Part shown: one piece after another, positions 6,678-13,206 of the stretch
Numbering within the stretch: position 1 is the stretch's first letter
Layout: each line of letters begins with the position of its first letter
NCBI GenBank assembly: GCA_005885565.1
Contig: VAXK01000067.1
Coordinates: forward strand, 1-13,206
DNA from: Actinomycetota bacterium
Lineage (GTDB): Bacteria; Actinomycetota; Thermoleophilia; Gaiellales; Gaiellaceae
Reading direction: 5' to 3'
Length of the DNA stretch: 13,206 nucleotides
The notes under the pieces: generated by a model
Databases searched by the model: none
What the model was told of the DNA's origin: nothing
The model's input: only the letters and a program-made list of their open reading frames with translations
Translations under genes and position numbers: made by a program

Positions 6678-7487
6678 ATGCTCCTGCGGGAGGTCGAGTA
6701 CGCTCGCCCGGCGAGCGTGGGGGACGCCGTGCGGCTGCTCGCGGAGCGAGACGGGGCCCGCGCGCTCGCCGGCGGGCAGACGCTCGTCAACGTCATGAAG
6801 GCTCGTGCCGCGTCGCCCGACGTCGTCGTCGACCTGAACGGCCTCGAGGAGCTGAAGGGGATCGAGCTCGGCCCCGACGGCACGCTCGAGATCGGCGCGA
6901 TGACGACGTACACCGAGATCGTCGAGTCCGCGGAGGCGCGGGCGCGGCCGATCCTCGGCGAGGTGTGCGCGCAGATCGCCGACGTGCAGGTGCGGAACCG
7001 CGGCACGATCGGCGGCAACGTCTGCTCCAACGACCCGACGAACCACCTGCCCCCGCTCGTGGTCGCGCTCGGCGGGACGATGACGATCCGCGGAACGGGC
7101 GGCGAGCGGACGGTGCCGGCGGAGGAGTTCTTCCTGGGCGTCTACATGACCGCGGCCGGGCCGGGCGAGCTGCTGACGACGGTGACGATCCCGGCTGGCA
7201 AGGCCGACGGCTTCGCGTCGCTTCCGATCGGGCGCGACGGCACGTGCATCGTGAACGTCGCGGCGAGCCTGGACGGCGGCGCGCCCCGCGTCGTCGTCGG
7301 CTGCGTGGACGCGGTGCCCGTCCTCGTGCGACCCGAGTCGGCCGAGGACGACGCGGTGCGCGGCGCGGTGCGCGCGGCGGGCCTCCAGCCGCCCGACGAC
7401 GTCCACGCCCCGGCGGAGTACCGCCGCCACCTGGCCGAGGTGCTCGCCGTGCGCGCCGTCCGCGCCGCGAAGGAGCGCGCGTCGTGA
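6678..7487 (+). CDS. Molybdenum hydroxylase FAD-binding medium subunit (CoxM-like)
   Basis: This is the FAD subunit of a three-subunit xanthine-oxidase-family enzyme; it passes electrons from the [2Fe-2S] subunit to an acceptor. It is 269 aa, normal for the family. The two FAD-contact loops are AGGQTLVNVM (31-40) and NRGTIGGNVCSNDPTNHLPP (107-126). The second differs from the common TIGG-AHADPASDLPP form but keeps TIGGN and the acidic-Pro step. The C-terminal CO_deh_flav_C region follows (about 165-265). ATG 6678 is chosen because the frame's only earlier start, TTG 6642, overlaps a perfect TTGACA -35 and would add residues outside the fold. The TGA overlaps the next gene's GTG (GTGA). Confidence 0.93.
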   Translation: MLLREVEYARPASVGDAVRLLAERDGARALAGGQTLVNVMKARAASPDVVVDLNGLEELKGIELGPDGTLEIGAMTTYTEIVESAEARARPILGEVCAQIADVQVRNRGTIGGNVCSNDPTNHLPPLVVALGGTMTIRGTGGERTVPAEEFFLGVYMTAAGPGELLTTVTIPAGKADGFASLPIGRDGTCIVNVAASLDGGAPRVVVGCVDAVPVLVRPESAEDDAVRGAVRAAGLQPPDDVHAPAEYRRHLAEVLAVRAVRAAKERAS

Positions 7488-7969
7488 CGCCCGAGACCGC
7501 GCGCACGATCGCCGTCGACGTGAACGGCGTCTCCTACGAGCGCGAGGTCGAGGCGCGCAAGCTGCTCATCCACTTCCTCCGCGACGACCTCGACCTGACG
7601 GGGAGCCACGTCGGCTGCGACACCGGCAACTGCGGCGCGTGCTCCGTCCTCCTGGACGGCGTCCTGCTCAAGAGCTGCATGCTGCTCGCCGTGCAGGCCG
7701 ACGGCACGTCGATCCGGACCGTCGAGGGCCTGGGCTCCGACGGCGAGCTCGACGCGCTCCAGCAAGCCTTCGCCGACCACCACGCGCTCCAGTGCGGGTA
7801 CTGCACGCCGGGAATGCTGATGAGCGCGAGCTGGCTCCTCGAGCGCAACCCGCGGCCGAGCGAGGAGGAGATCCGGAGGGCGATCCAGGGCAACATCTGC
7901 CGCTGCACGGGGTACGTGAACATCGTCCGCGCCGTTCAGGCCGCGTCCGGCCAGGAGGTGAGCGAATGA
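7484..7969 (+). CDS. Molybdenum hydroxylase [2Fe-2S] small subunit (CoxS-like)
   Basis: This is the electron-transfer subunit of the hydroxylase, carrying two [2Fe-2S] clusters between the Mo site and FAD. It is 161 aa. The N-terminal plant-ferredoxin-type cluster has Cys45, Cys50, Cys53 and Cys65 (GCDTGNCGACSVLLDG). The C-terminal helical-bundle cluster has Cys104, Cys107, Cys139 and Cys141 (QCGYCTPGM, GNICRCTGY). All eight cluster ligands are present. GTG 7484 overlaps the preceding TGA and has AGGAG (7471-7475) 8 nt upstream, a good ribosome site. The open frame extends much further upstream but is Arg-rich shadow of the FAD gene. The stop overlaps the next gene's ATG (ATGA). Confidence 0.96.
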   Translation: MTPETARTIAVDVNGVSYEREVEARKLLIHFLRDDLDLTGSHVGCDTGNCGACSVLLDGVLLKSCMLLAVQADGTSIRTVEGLGSDGELDALQQAFADHHALQCGYCTPGMLMSASWLLERNPRPSEEEIRRAIQGNICRCTGYVNIVRAVQAASGQEVSE

Positions 7970-10425
7970 CGGAAACGACTGTCACTCCCGAGCGGCCGCT
8001 CGTCGTCGAGGAGACCGAGACGAAGCCCGGGTTCGTAGGACAGAACGTCCCGCGCAAGGAGGACAAGCGGCTCGTGCAGGGCCAGGGCGTCTTCTTCGAC
8101 GACGTGAAGCGGCACGGCATGGGCTACGTCCACTTCGTCCGCTCCCCGTATGGGCACGCGAAGATCAGGTCGATCGACGTCGCGCGCGCGCTCGAGGTCG
8201 GCGGGGTCTACGGGACGCTCACGGGCGACGAGGTCGCGATCCTCACCGACCCGTTCTTCGAGCTCTCGACGCCCCCCGGGGCGCACATCAAGGACTACGC
8301 GCTCGCGGTCGGAAAGGTGCGGCACGTGGGCGAGCCCGTGGCGGCGGTCGTGGCGTCGAGCCGTGAGCTCGCGCGCGACGCCTCCGAGCTCGTCGAGGTC
8401 GAGTACGAGCCGCTGCCGGCCCTCGTCGACGGCGAGGCCGCGCTCGCGGAGGGCGCGCCGATCCTCCACGAGGAGGCGGGCTCGAACGTCGTCTGGTCGG
8501 GCTTGTTCGACTGGGGCGACTTCGAGGCGGCGAGGGCGGAGGCCGACCACGTCGTCAAGATCGAGCGGCTCCACTTCGACCGCTTCTCCTCGACGCCGCT
8601 CGAGTGCTCGGGCTGCCTCGTCGAGTACAACCGCGGCACCGGCCAGTGGACGATGTACTGCAACCACCAGATGCCGGGGGTGGGCGCGATCTGGATGGCG
8701 CCCGCGCTGCGGGTCGGGATCGACAAGCTCCGCTTCGTCACCCAGGACATCGGCGGCGCCTTCGGCAACAAGATCTGCCTGCACCCGCAGTTCGTCGCCT
8801 GCTGCCTGCTCGCCCGCAAGTTGAACCGGCCGATCCAGTGGACGGAGTGGCGGACCGACCAGCACACTGCGAACGCGCACGGCAACGAGCGGACGTTCCT
8901 CGACGTCGAGGTGCCGGTGAAGGCGGACGGGACGATGCTCGGGTTCTCCGTACGCGCGGTCGACGACTGCGGCGCGTTCCCGCGCTACGAGCCGCTCGGC
9001 TGCATCATCTGGGCTCAGGTCACGCCGGGGTGCTACCGCTGGCGGAACATCCGCGTCGACTTCACGCAGGTCGTGACGAACAAGTCGCCGGTGTCGCCGA
9101 ACCGCGGCTACTCGCGCATGCAGCACCTCTGGCTTACGGAGCGGATCGTCGACATCGTCGCGCGAGAGCTCGGGCTCGATCCCGTCGAGGTGCGGAAGCG
9201 GAACTACGTCCGCACCGAGGAGATGCCGTACGAGACGCCGAACGGCTGCATCTACGACTCGGGCGACTACGCGCGCTGCCTCGACATCGCCCTCGAGCTG
9301 ATCGACTACGACCAGTTGGAGGAGCGGCGGCGCGACGCGGAGGCGCGCGGGAAGCTCCTCGGCTTCGGGATCGGCTCGACGCTCGACTCGGGGACGAACA
9401 ACTTCGGCCAGTCGACGCTCCTGAACCCGGAGCTCCAGTTCTCCGGGAACAACGAGGTGGCGACGGTGAAGCTCGACATCTTCGGCGAGATCGTCGTCAC
9501 CCTCGGGACCGTCCCGCAGGGTCAGGGCCACGAGACGACCGCGGCGCAGGTCGTGGCGGACATCCTCGGCTGCACGCCCGACGACGTGAACGTCCGGCCG
9601 GGGCACGACACCTACTGGAACTCGCACGCGGGTCTCTCGGGCACGTACGCGAGCCAGTTCGCGGTCACGGGTCTCGGCGCCGTGAAGGGCGCGACGGAGA
9701 AGCTCGCCGCGGAGATGCGCAAGCTCGCGTCGCTCGTCCTCGGCTGCTCGGAGGACGACATCGAGCTCGCCGAGGGCCAGGCGCGGATGAAGGCGAATCC
9801 CGAGGCGGCGCTGCCGTTCATGGCGCTCGGAGCGATCCTGAATGCCAACAACGCCGGCCTTCCGACCGACCTCGACATCACGCTCAACGCCCGCTACATG
9901 TACCGGCCGCCGTTCGAGCTCCCCGACAAGGAGCGGAAGTACGGGAACCTGACGCTGACCTACGCGACGCAGATCCATGCGTGCCTCATCGAGGTCGACC
10001 CCGAGACGGGCGGCTACGAGATCGTCGACTACGCAGCGGTGGACGACTGCGGCAAACGCATCCACCCGCAGATCGTCGAGGGGCAGGTGCACGGCGCGAC
10101 CGCGCAGGCGCTCGGCGCGGCGACGCACGAGATCTTCGCCTACGACGAGGACGGGAACTTGCTGACGCCGAACTTCTACGACTACCACGTGCCGCACGCG
10201 CTCGACATGCCGCCGATCAAGAACGGCTACATCGAGTCGGAGTCGCCGTTCACGCCGCTCGGCGCGAAGGGCATGGGCGAGGGCGGTGGCGCCGGCATCC
10301 ACGCCGTCTGCGCCGCGCTCCAGGACGCGCTCGGCAAGACGGTCACGCGTAGCTGCAACCCGTACCACCGAGTGTGGGAGCTGCTGCGAAGCGAGGACCG
10401 GGGCGTTACGGTGCAGGCCCGATGA
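7966..10425 (+). CDS. Molybdenum hydroxylase Mo-cofactor large subunit, xanthine dehydrogenase family, atypical active-site loop
   Basis: This is the catalytic subunit (819 aa) and should bind a molybdopterin (probably cytosine dinucleotide) cofactor and hydroxylate an unknown substrate with water-derived oxygen. The N-terminal a/b hammerhead domain spans about 30-150. Cofactor and active-site motifs include TQDIGGAFGNK (259-269), VPQGQGHETTAAQVV (516-530) and LGAKGMGEGGGAG (765-777), in which Glu772 is the expected catalytic base. At the position of AYRCSFR in true CO dehydrogenase or AYRGAGR in form II proteins, it has PNRGYSR (378-384). The Cu-binding Cys is absent, so CO oxidation is unlikely. 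The start ATG 7966 has a near-perfect AGGAGGTGA (7953-7961). It is the third gene of an M-S-L-G operon; its TGA overlaps the next ATG. Confidence 0.95.
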   Translation: MTETTVTPERPLVVEETETKPGFVGQNVPRKEDKRLVQGQGVFFDDVKRHGMGYVHFVRSPYGHAKIRSIDVARALEVGGVYGTLTGDEVAILTDPFFELSTPPGAHIKDYALAVGKVRHVGEPVAAVVASSRELARDASELVEVEYEPLPALVDGEAALAEGAPILHEEAGSNVVWSGLFDWGDFEAARAEADHVVKIERLHFDRFSSTPLECSGCLVEYNRGTGQWTMYCNHQMPGVGAIWMAPALRVGIDKLRFVTQDIGGAFGNKICLHPQFVACCLLARKLNRPIQWTEWRTDQHTANAHGNERTFLDVEVPVKADGTMLGFSVRAVDDCGAFPRYEPLGCIIWAQVTPGCYRWRNIRVDFTQVVTNKSPVSPNRGYSRMQHLWLTERIVDIVARELGLDPVEVRKRNYVRTEEMPYETPNGCIYDSGDYARCLDIALELIDYDQLEERRRDAEARGKLLGFGIGSTLDSGTNNFGQSTLLNPELQFSGNNEVATVKLDIFGEIVVTLGTVPQGQGHETTAAQVVADILGCTPDDVNVRPGHDTYWNSHAGLSGTYASQFAVTGLGAVKGATEKLAAEMRKLASLVLGCSEDDIELAEGQARMKANPEAALPFMALGAILNANNAGLPTDLDITLNARYMYRPPFELPDKERKYGNLTLTYATQIHACLIEVDPETGGYEIVDYAAVDDCGKRIHPQIVEGQVHGATAQALGAATHEIFAYDEDGNLLTPNFYDYHVPHALDMPPIKNGYIESESPFTPLGAKGMGEGGGAGIHAVCAALQDALGKTVTRSCNPYHRVWELLRSEDRGVTVQAR

Positions 10426-11087
10426 ACGTCTCGGGGGAGCGCCGCTTCGACGCGCCGCGCAGCACGGTGTGGCAGGTGTTGAACGACCCCGCGTCGATGG
10501 CGCGGACGATGCCTGGGGTCGAGAGCTTCGACGTCGCCGACGACCGGCACTGGAAGGCGCACGTCAAGATCCCGCTCGGCCTGGGCGGGCTGCGGATGAG
10601 CGTGAGCTTCGAGAAGCTCGAGGAGCGCGAGCCGGAGTTCGCGAAGCTGCACGCGAAGGGCGACGGCGTCGGGGCGATCATGAACATGGACACCACGTTC
10701 CACCTCAGCGACGCGGACGGCGGCGGGACGGCGATGCGCTGGGAGGCCGACGTACGGATCGCCGGGCCGGTCGGCTCGATGGGGCAGCGCGTCCTCCAGC
10801 CGATCGTGAACCAGCAGGTGAACCACGTCCTGACCGCGCTCGACCAGCAGGTGCAGGACGCCGCGGGCGGGTCGGAAGCGGCGTCGAGCGGGAGCGCCGG
10901 GACTCCGGAGCCGACGACGGAGCGGCCGCCGCCGGAGACGGATCCGGAGCCGAAGGACTCCGGGCCGCCCGCCGAAGGCCCGGCCAATCCGGAGGGGACG
11001 AGCGGCGCCGAGGACGGGCTCAACCCGCTGGCGCCCGAGTCGTACGAGCCTGAGCCGGAAGGGCCAACGACCTCGACCGAAGACTGA
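10422..11087 (+). CDS. CoxG-like SRPBCC-fold protein with acidic Pro-rich tail
   Basis: Residues 1-145 form a CoxG/START-type (SRPBCC) domain: ERRFDAPRSTVWQVLNDP, MPGVESFD (30-37), KLHAKGDG and VGSMGQRVLQPIVNQQV (117-133). In CO dehydrogenase clusters CoxG is linked to membrane attachment or maturation of the enzyme. Residues 148-221 are a tail dominated by Pro, Glu, Asp, Gly, Ser and Thr with no hydrophobic anchor. It is likely disordered. The start ATG overlaps the large-subunit stop (ATGA), without a good Shine-Dalgarno sequence, so expression depends on translational coupling. It is the last gene of the coupled set. No maturation genes (coxD/E/F-like) or clear terminator follow within the window. 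Confidence 0.9.
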   Translation: MNVSGERRFDAPRSTVWQVLNDPASMARTMPGVESFDVADDRHWKAHVKIPLGLGGLRMSVSFEKLEEREPEFAKLHAKGDGVGAIMNMDTTFHLSDADGGGTAMRWEADVRIAGPVGSMGQRVLQPIVNQQVNHVLTALDQQVQDAAGGSEAASSGSAGTPEPTTERPPPETDPEPKDSGPPAEGPANPEGTSGAEDGLNPLAPESYEPEPEGPTTSTED

Positions 11088-11128
11088 AGCCTGGCGACTA
11101 CTAGTACGCTGGAGATCGCATATAGCGT

Positions 11129-11555
11129 GTGGACATGGCTCGCGTCCGCGCGACAGCCGGGACTCTGAAGATGGTCGGCTATGCGTGGAGCGACATGCCG
11201 GATCCCTTTCGTGGCTTCAAGAGCATCACGTCGGGATTCGGATCCACAGGGGCTGGACGCCATCGAGGGCGCTTTCCACCATGGACAGCCAGTCCTCTTC
11301 TACGTGTCGCCGACACGGACCGTCGTCGCACACGGGCAGTTCACGGGCGATCCCTACCCGCTTGATCTGCCCGAGTATGGTTGTGCGATCGGCTACGAGT
11401 TGGACGGTTACATTCCCAGCCAACGGTCGGCCCCGCTGCTTTCTGATCATCTGAGCGTCAGCGTGAAGCAAGGTTCGTATCGCGGCCTCAACGAGGACGA
11501 GCTCCGCCGGCTCGTTGCGGCGATTCGGGCACACTCGGCGTACGTGGCTCTTTAG
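11129..11555 (+). pseudogene. Probable frameshifted gene, hypothetical protein (PUA/EVE-like?)
   Basis: Two overlapping frames read as one protein. Frame A from GTG 11129 (or ATG 11135) gives a sensible N-terminus up to about ITSGFGSTG. Frame B continues from LDAIEGAFHHGQPVLFYVSP to the stop at 11555. Reading GGGG at 11249-11252 as GGG fuses them into about 139-141 aa with no internal stop. The pattern GQPVLFYVSPTRTVVAHGQF plus C-terminal QGSYRGLNEDELRRLVAAI weakly resembles an EVE/PUA-like domain, and this family call is low-confidence. The region is visibly lower in GC than its neighbours, which may indicate transfer. A TATAGC at 11121-11126 could be a -10 for ATG 11135. A real mutation or a base-calling error would look the same here. 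Confidence 0.5.
11181..11555 (+). CDS. Hypothetical protein, intact reading frame of the above locus
   Basis: If the sequence is correct as given, the longest intact product is 124 aa from ATG 11181. Its first 24 residues (MRGATCRIPFVASRASRR...) look like out-of-frame translation, whereas residues 25-124 look like real protein. It lies between the CoxG-like gene and the luciferase-like gene on the same strand. Function is not recognised. Confidence 0.45.
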   Translation: MRGATCRIPFVASRASRRDSDPQGLDAIEGAFHHGQPVLFYVSPTRTVVAHGQFTGDPYPLDLPEYGCAIGYELDGYIPSQRSAPLLSDHLSVSVKQGSYRGLNEDELRRLVAAIRAHSAYVAL

Positions 11556-11595
11556 CCCTCTGTCTTCCGCAGGGCAGCGTGAGAGGATCGGCGCC

Positions 11596-12627
11596 ATGAG
11601 CCAGCCCTTTCGGATCGGCGTCATGCAGCTCACGATGGAGCCGCTCGACGAGATGCTCGCCTCGGCGCGGGTCATGGACGAGGCCGAAATGGACACGATC
11701 TGGCTCGCGGAGGCGTATCCCTGGTGGCGCAAGCACGGGATGGAGGCGCGCTCGTCGACGGTCACCTCGGCGCTCGTCGCGCGGGCGACGGAGCGGATCA
11801 CGGTGGGCTGGGGGATCATCTCGCCGTTCACGCGGCACCCGGTGCAGGTGGCGATGGACGCGCGGGTCGTCCAGGAGGCGGCCGGGCCGGCGCGCTTCCT
11901 GCTCGGCCTCGGGACGTCGAAGATCTTCCTCAACAACGCGAAGCTCGACGGGCGGCGCACGCTCGGGCCGATGCGGGACGCCGTCGCGATCGTGCGCGGC
12001 GTGCTCGGCGGAGGGCCGTTCGAGTACGAGGGCGAGACGTGGAGCGCCTCCGTGCCGGCCCTTTCGGACGAGGCCGACGCGCCGCGCGAGGTGCCACCGG
12101 TGTACGTGGCTGCGACGGCCCCGAAGATGCAGGCCCTCGCCGGGGAGATCGCGTCTGGGTGCCTGACACCGTCGATCACGACCCCTGCGTTCGTCCGCTA
12201 TACGCGGGAGAACGTGGCCGCGGACATCGACATCGGCTGCACGGTCGTCGCCTCGATCGGCCATGACCGCGACGAGGGCCGCGACGGCGCGCGCGAGATC
12301 GCGGGCATGTACCTCGCGAACAAGGTCCAGAACATCAAGGGCGCCGCCGACACGCTGCTCGAACTCGCAGGGCTCGAGCAGGACGAGATCCGGCCCGTCG
12401 CCGAGGCGATGGAGCGCGGCGGTCGGCTCGCGGCCAAGGCCGAGGTGACGGACGCCGTCCTCGACAAGTGCAAACCGATCGCCGGCACCCCGCGCGACTG
12501 CATCGCCGCGATCGAGGAGTACCGCGACGCCGGCTGCACGCATGTGATGCTCGAGCTCTGGGGCGACCGCCGGCACGAACAGATCGAGCTCTTCGGTCGG
12601 GAGGTGCTGCCGCATTTCCGCGCCTGA
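11596..12627 (+). CDS. Luciferase-like (LLM) flavin/F420-dependent oxidoreductase
   Basis: This soluble TIM-barrel enzyme of the bacterial luciferase superfamily resembles the F420-dependent methylene-tetrahydromethanopterin reductase-like group. It is 343 aa. Family marks are IGVMQLTMEPLDEM near the N-terminus, DTIWLAEAYPW (33-43), ITVGWGIISPFTRHPVQVAM (68-87), RFLLGLGTS (100-108), PPVYVAATAPKM (167-178) and IAGTP (295-299) near the C-terminus. Whether it uses F420 or FMN cannot be decided; in actinobacteria F420 is common for this type. GAGAGGA (11581-11587) lies 8 nt before ATG 11596, supporting that start over the longer frame from 11515. The end overlaps the next gene by 14 nt, so the two are probably co-translated. 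The substrate is unknown. Confidence 0.9.
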   Translation: MSQPFRIGVMQLTMEPLDEMLASARVMDEAEMDTIWLAEAYPWWRKHGMEARSSTVTSALVARATERITVGWGIISPFTRHPVQVAMDARVVQEAAGPARFLLGLGTSKIFLNNAKLDGRRTLGPMRDAVAIVRGVLGGGPFEYEGETWSASVPALSDEADAPREVPPVYVAATAPKMQALAGEIASGCLTPSITTPAFVRYTRENVAADIDIGCTVVASIGHDRDEGRDGAREIAGMYLANKVQNIKGAADTLLELAGLEQDEIRPVAEAMERGGRLAAKAEVTDAVLDKCKPIAGTPRDCIAAIEEYRDAGCTHVMLELWGDRRHEQIELFGREVLPHFRA

Positions 12628-13206
12628 CGTCGCCGCGCACGTCGACGAGAGCCGGCTCGTCTCCCTCGCCCTCGACCTCGTGTCGATTCCGAGCCCGACC
12701 GGCGACGAGCAGGCGATGGGAGAGCGCGTGCGCGAGGAGCTCGAGCGGATGGGGCTCCAGGTGCAATGGCAGCACGTGGAGGACGGGCGGCCGAACGTCG
12801 TCGGGCTCTGGGAGGGCGCCGGCGGCGGCCCAAGCCTGATGTTCAACGGGCACATGGACACCTCGTACTCGGGCCGCGAGCCGTGGCTCGCCGGGATCCC
12901 GGGGTTCCAGCCGGACGGGTTCGTGCGCGACGGCCGGATCTACGGGCTCGGGATCTCGAACATGAAGGGCGCGCTCGCCTGCTATGTCGAGGCGGTGCAG
13001 GCGCTCCAGGACGCGGGTGTGCGGCTGCGCGGCGACGTGCTCGTCGCGGCCGTCTGTGGCGAGATCGAGAAGACGCAGTGGCACCCGGACTTCGTCGGCC
13101 GCGAGTACCGCGGCTACGCGGCCGGCTCGCGCTTCCTGACCTCGCACGGGGGCGTTGCGGACATGTGCGTGCTCGGGGAGCCGACCGAGCAGAGAGTCGT
13201 ACTCGG
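12614..13206 (+). CDS. M20-family metallopeptidase/amidohydrolase, N-terminal part (partial; apparent ATT start)
   Basis: This is a zinc amidohydrolase of the ArgE/DapE/CPG2 group, truncated by the window end after 197 residues. Visible are LDLVSIPSPTGDE (20-32), the metal motif NGHMDTSY (78-85, His80 and Asp82), YGLGISNMKGALA (110-122), VCGEIEKTQ (147-155) and LGEPTE (187-192). Asn116 stands where the bridging metal Asp usually is, and Glu-Ile-Glu replaces the usual Glu-Glu pair; this may mark a subfamily. The frame is open from a stop at 12545-12547, but has no ATG, GTG or TTG before GTG 12680, which would cut into the fold. ATT 12614 has GGGAGG (12599-12604) 9 nt upstream and is the best start. 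It likely removes or hydrolyses an amide in the pathway; the substrate is unknown. Confidence 0.85.
   Translation, partial: MSAPDVAAHVDESRLVSLALDLVSIPSPTGDEQAMGERVREELERMGLQVQWQHVEDGRPNVVGLWEGAGGGPSLMFNGHMDTSYSGREPWLAGIPGFQPDGFVRDGRIYGLGISNMKGALACYVEAVQALQDAGVRLRGDVLVAAVCGEIEKTQWHPDFVGREYRGYAAGSRFLTSHGGVADMCVLGEPTEQRVVL

Noticed and set aside
7936..10368. Very long minus-strand frame (810 aa) opposite the large subunit
   Set aside because: It is a GC-rich shadow: Arg, Val, Glu and Asp-rich with no domain, while the plus strand encodes a full molybdenum hydroxylase with all motifs. The same applies to other long antisense frames over dnaG, dgt and the LLM gene.
7966..10425. Annotation of the large subunit as true aerobic CO dehydrogenase (CoxL)
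   Set aside because: The form I signature AYRCSFR with its Cu-ligand Cys is absent; the loop reads PNRGYSR.
12468..12839. Plus-strand 123-aa frame over the LLM/M20 junction
   Set aside because: It is Arg/Ser/Pro-rich and out of frame with both recognised proteins. The M20 motifs lie in the frame starting at 12614.

Overview
The window is high-GC bacterial chromosome. The gene pairs and codon use point to Actinobacteria, and I would guess Thermoleophilia/Gaiellales. Supporting signs are a dgt-dnaG pair followed by tRNA-Asn, a luciferase-like protein of the kind that usually uses F420, GTG/TTG starts, and promoters that sit directly against start codons (leaderless style). The lineage is an inference, not proven by the sequence.

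Layout. Bases 1-440 are the end of an rRNA operon: the 23S 3' end, the spacer, 5S and a terminator. Facing it on the minus strand (445-1556) is a two-gene unit: a small GTG-start protein of unknown function and an HtpX-like M48 membrane protease, joined by a TTGA overlap. Diverging from these is a short-chain dehydrogenase (1633-2418). A gene-free 275-bp stretch (2419-2693) carries a perfect 12-bp palindrome and a dense G-quadruplex motif. Next come the housekeeping genes dgt (dNTP triphosphohydrolase) and dnaG (primase), then tRNA-Asn(GTT) with its own promoter and a textbook terminator. A secreted Ser/Thr-rich Calx-beta protein follows (5732-6607).

The second half (6678-11087) is a tightly coupled four-gene operon for a molybdenum hydroxylase: FAD subunit, [2Fe-2S] subunit, Mo-cofactor subunit and a CoxG-like protein, in the order M-S-L-G. 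Each junction is a 4-nt start/stop overlap. The large subunit lacks both known CO dehydrogenase active-site signatures (AYRCSFR, AYRGAGR) and has PNRGYSR instead, so it is probably not a CO dehydrogenase and its substrate is unknown. The CoxG-like protein ends in a long acidic proline-rich tail.

Downstream lies a lower-GC gene broken by a probable one-base frameshift in a G tract (11129-11555). It is followed by a luciferase-like oxidoreductase (11596-12627) and an M20-family amidohydrolase running off the window end. That last gene has no ATG/GTG/TTG start in its frame and appears to start at ATT behind a strong Shine-Dalgarno sequence. Its metal-site motifs are also atypical. Hydroxylase, flavin/F420 oxidoreductase and amidohydrolase together look like a catabolic module for an unidentified, perhaps nitrogen-containing, organic compound.
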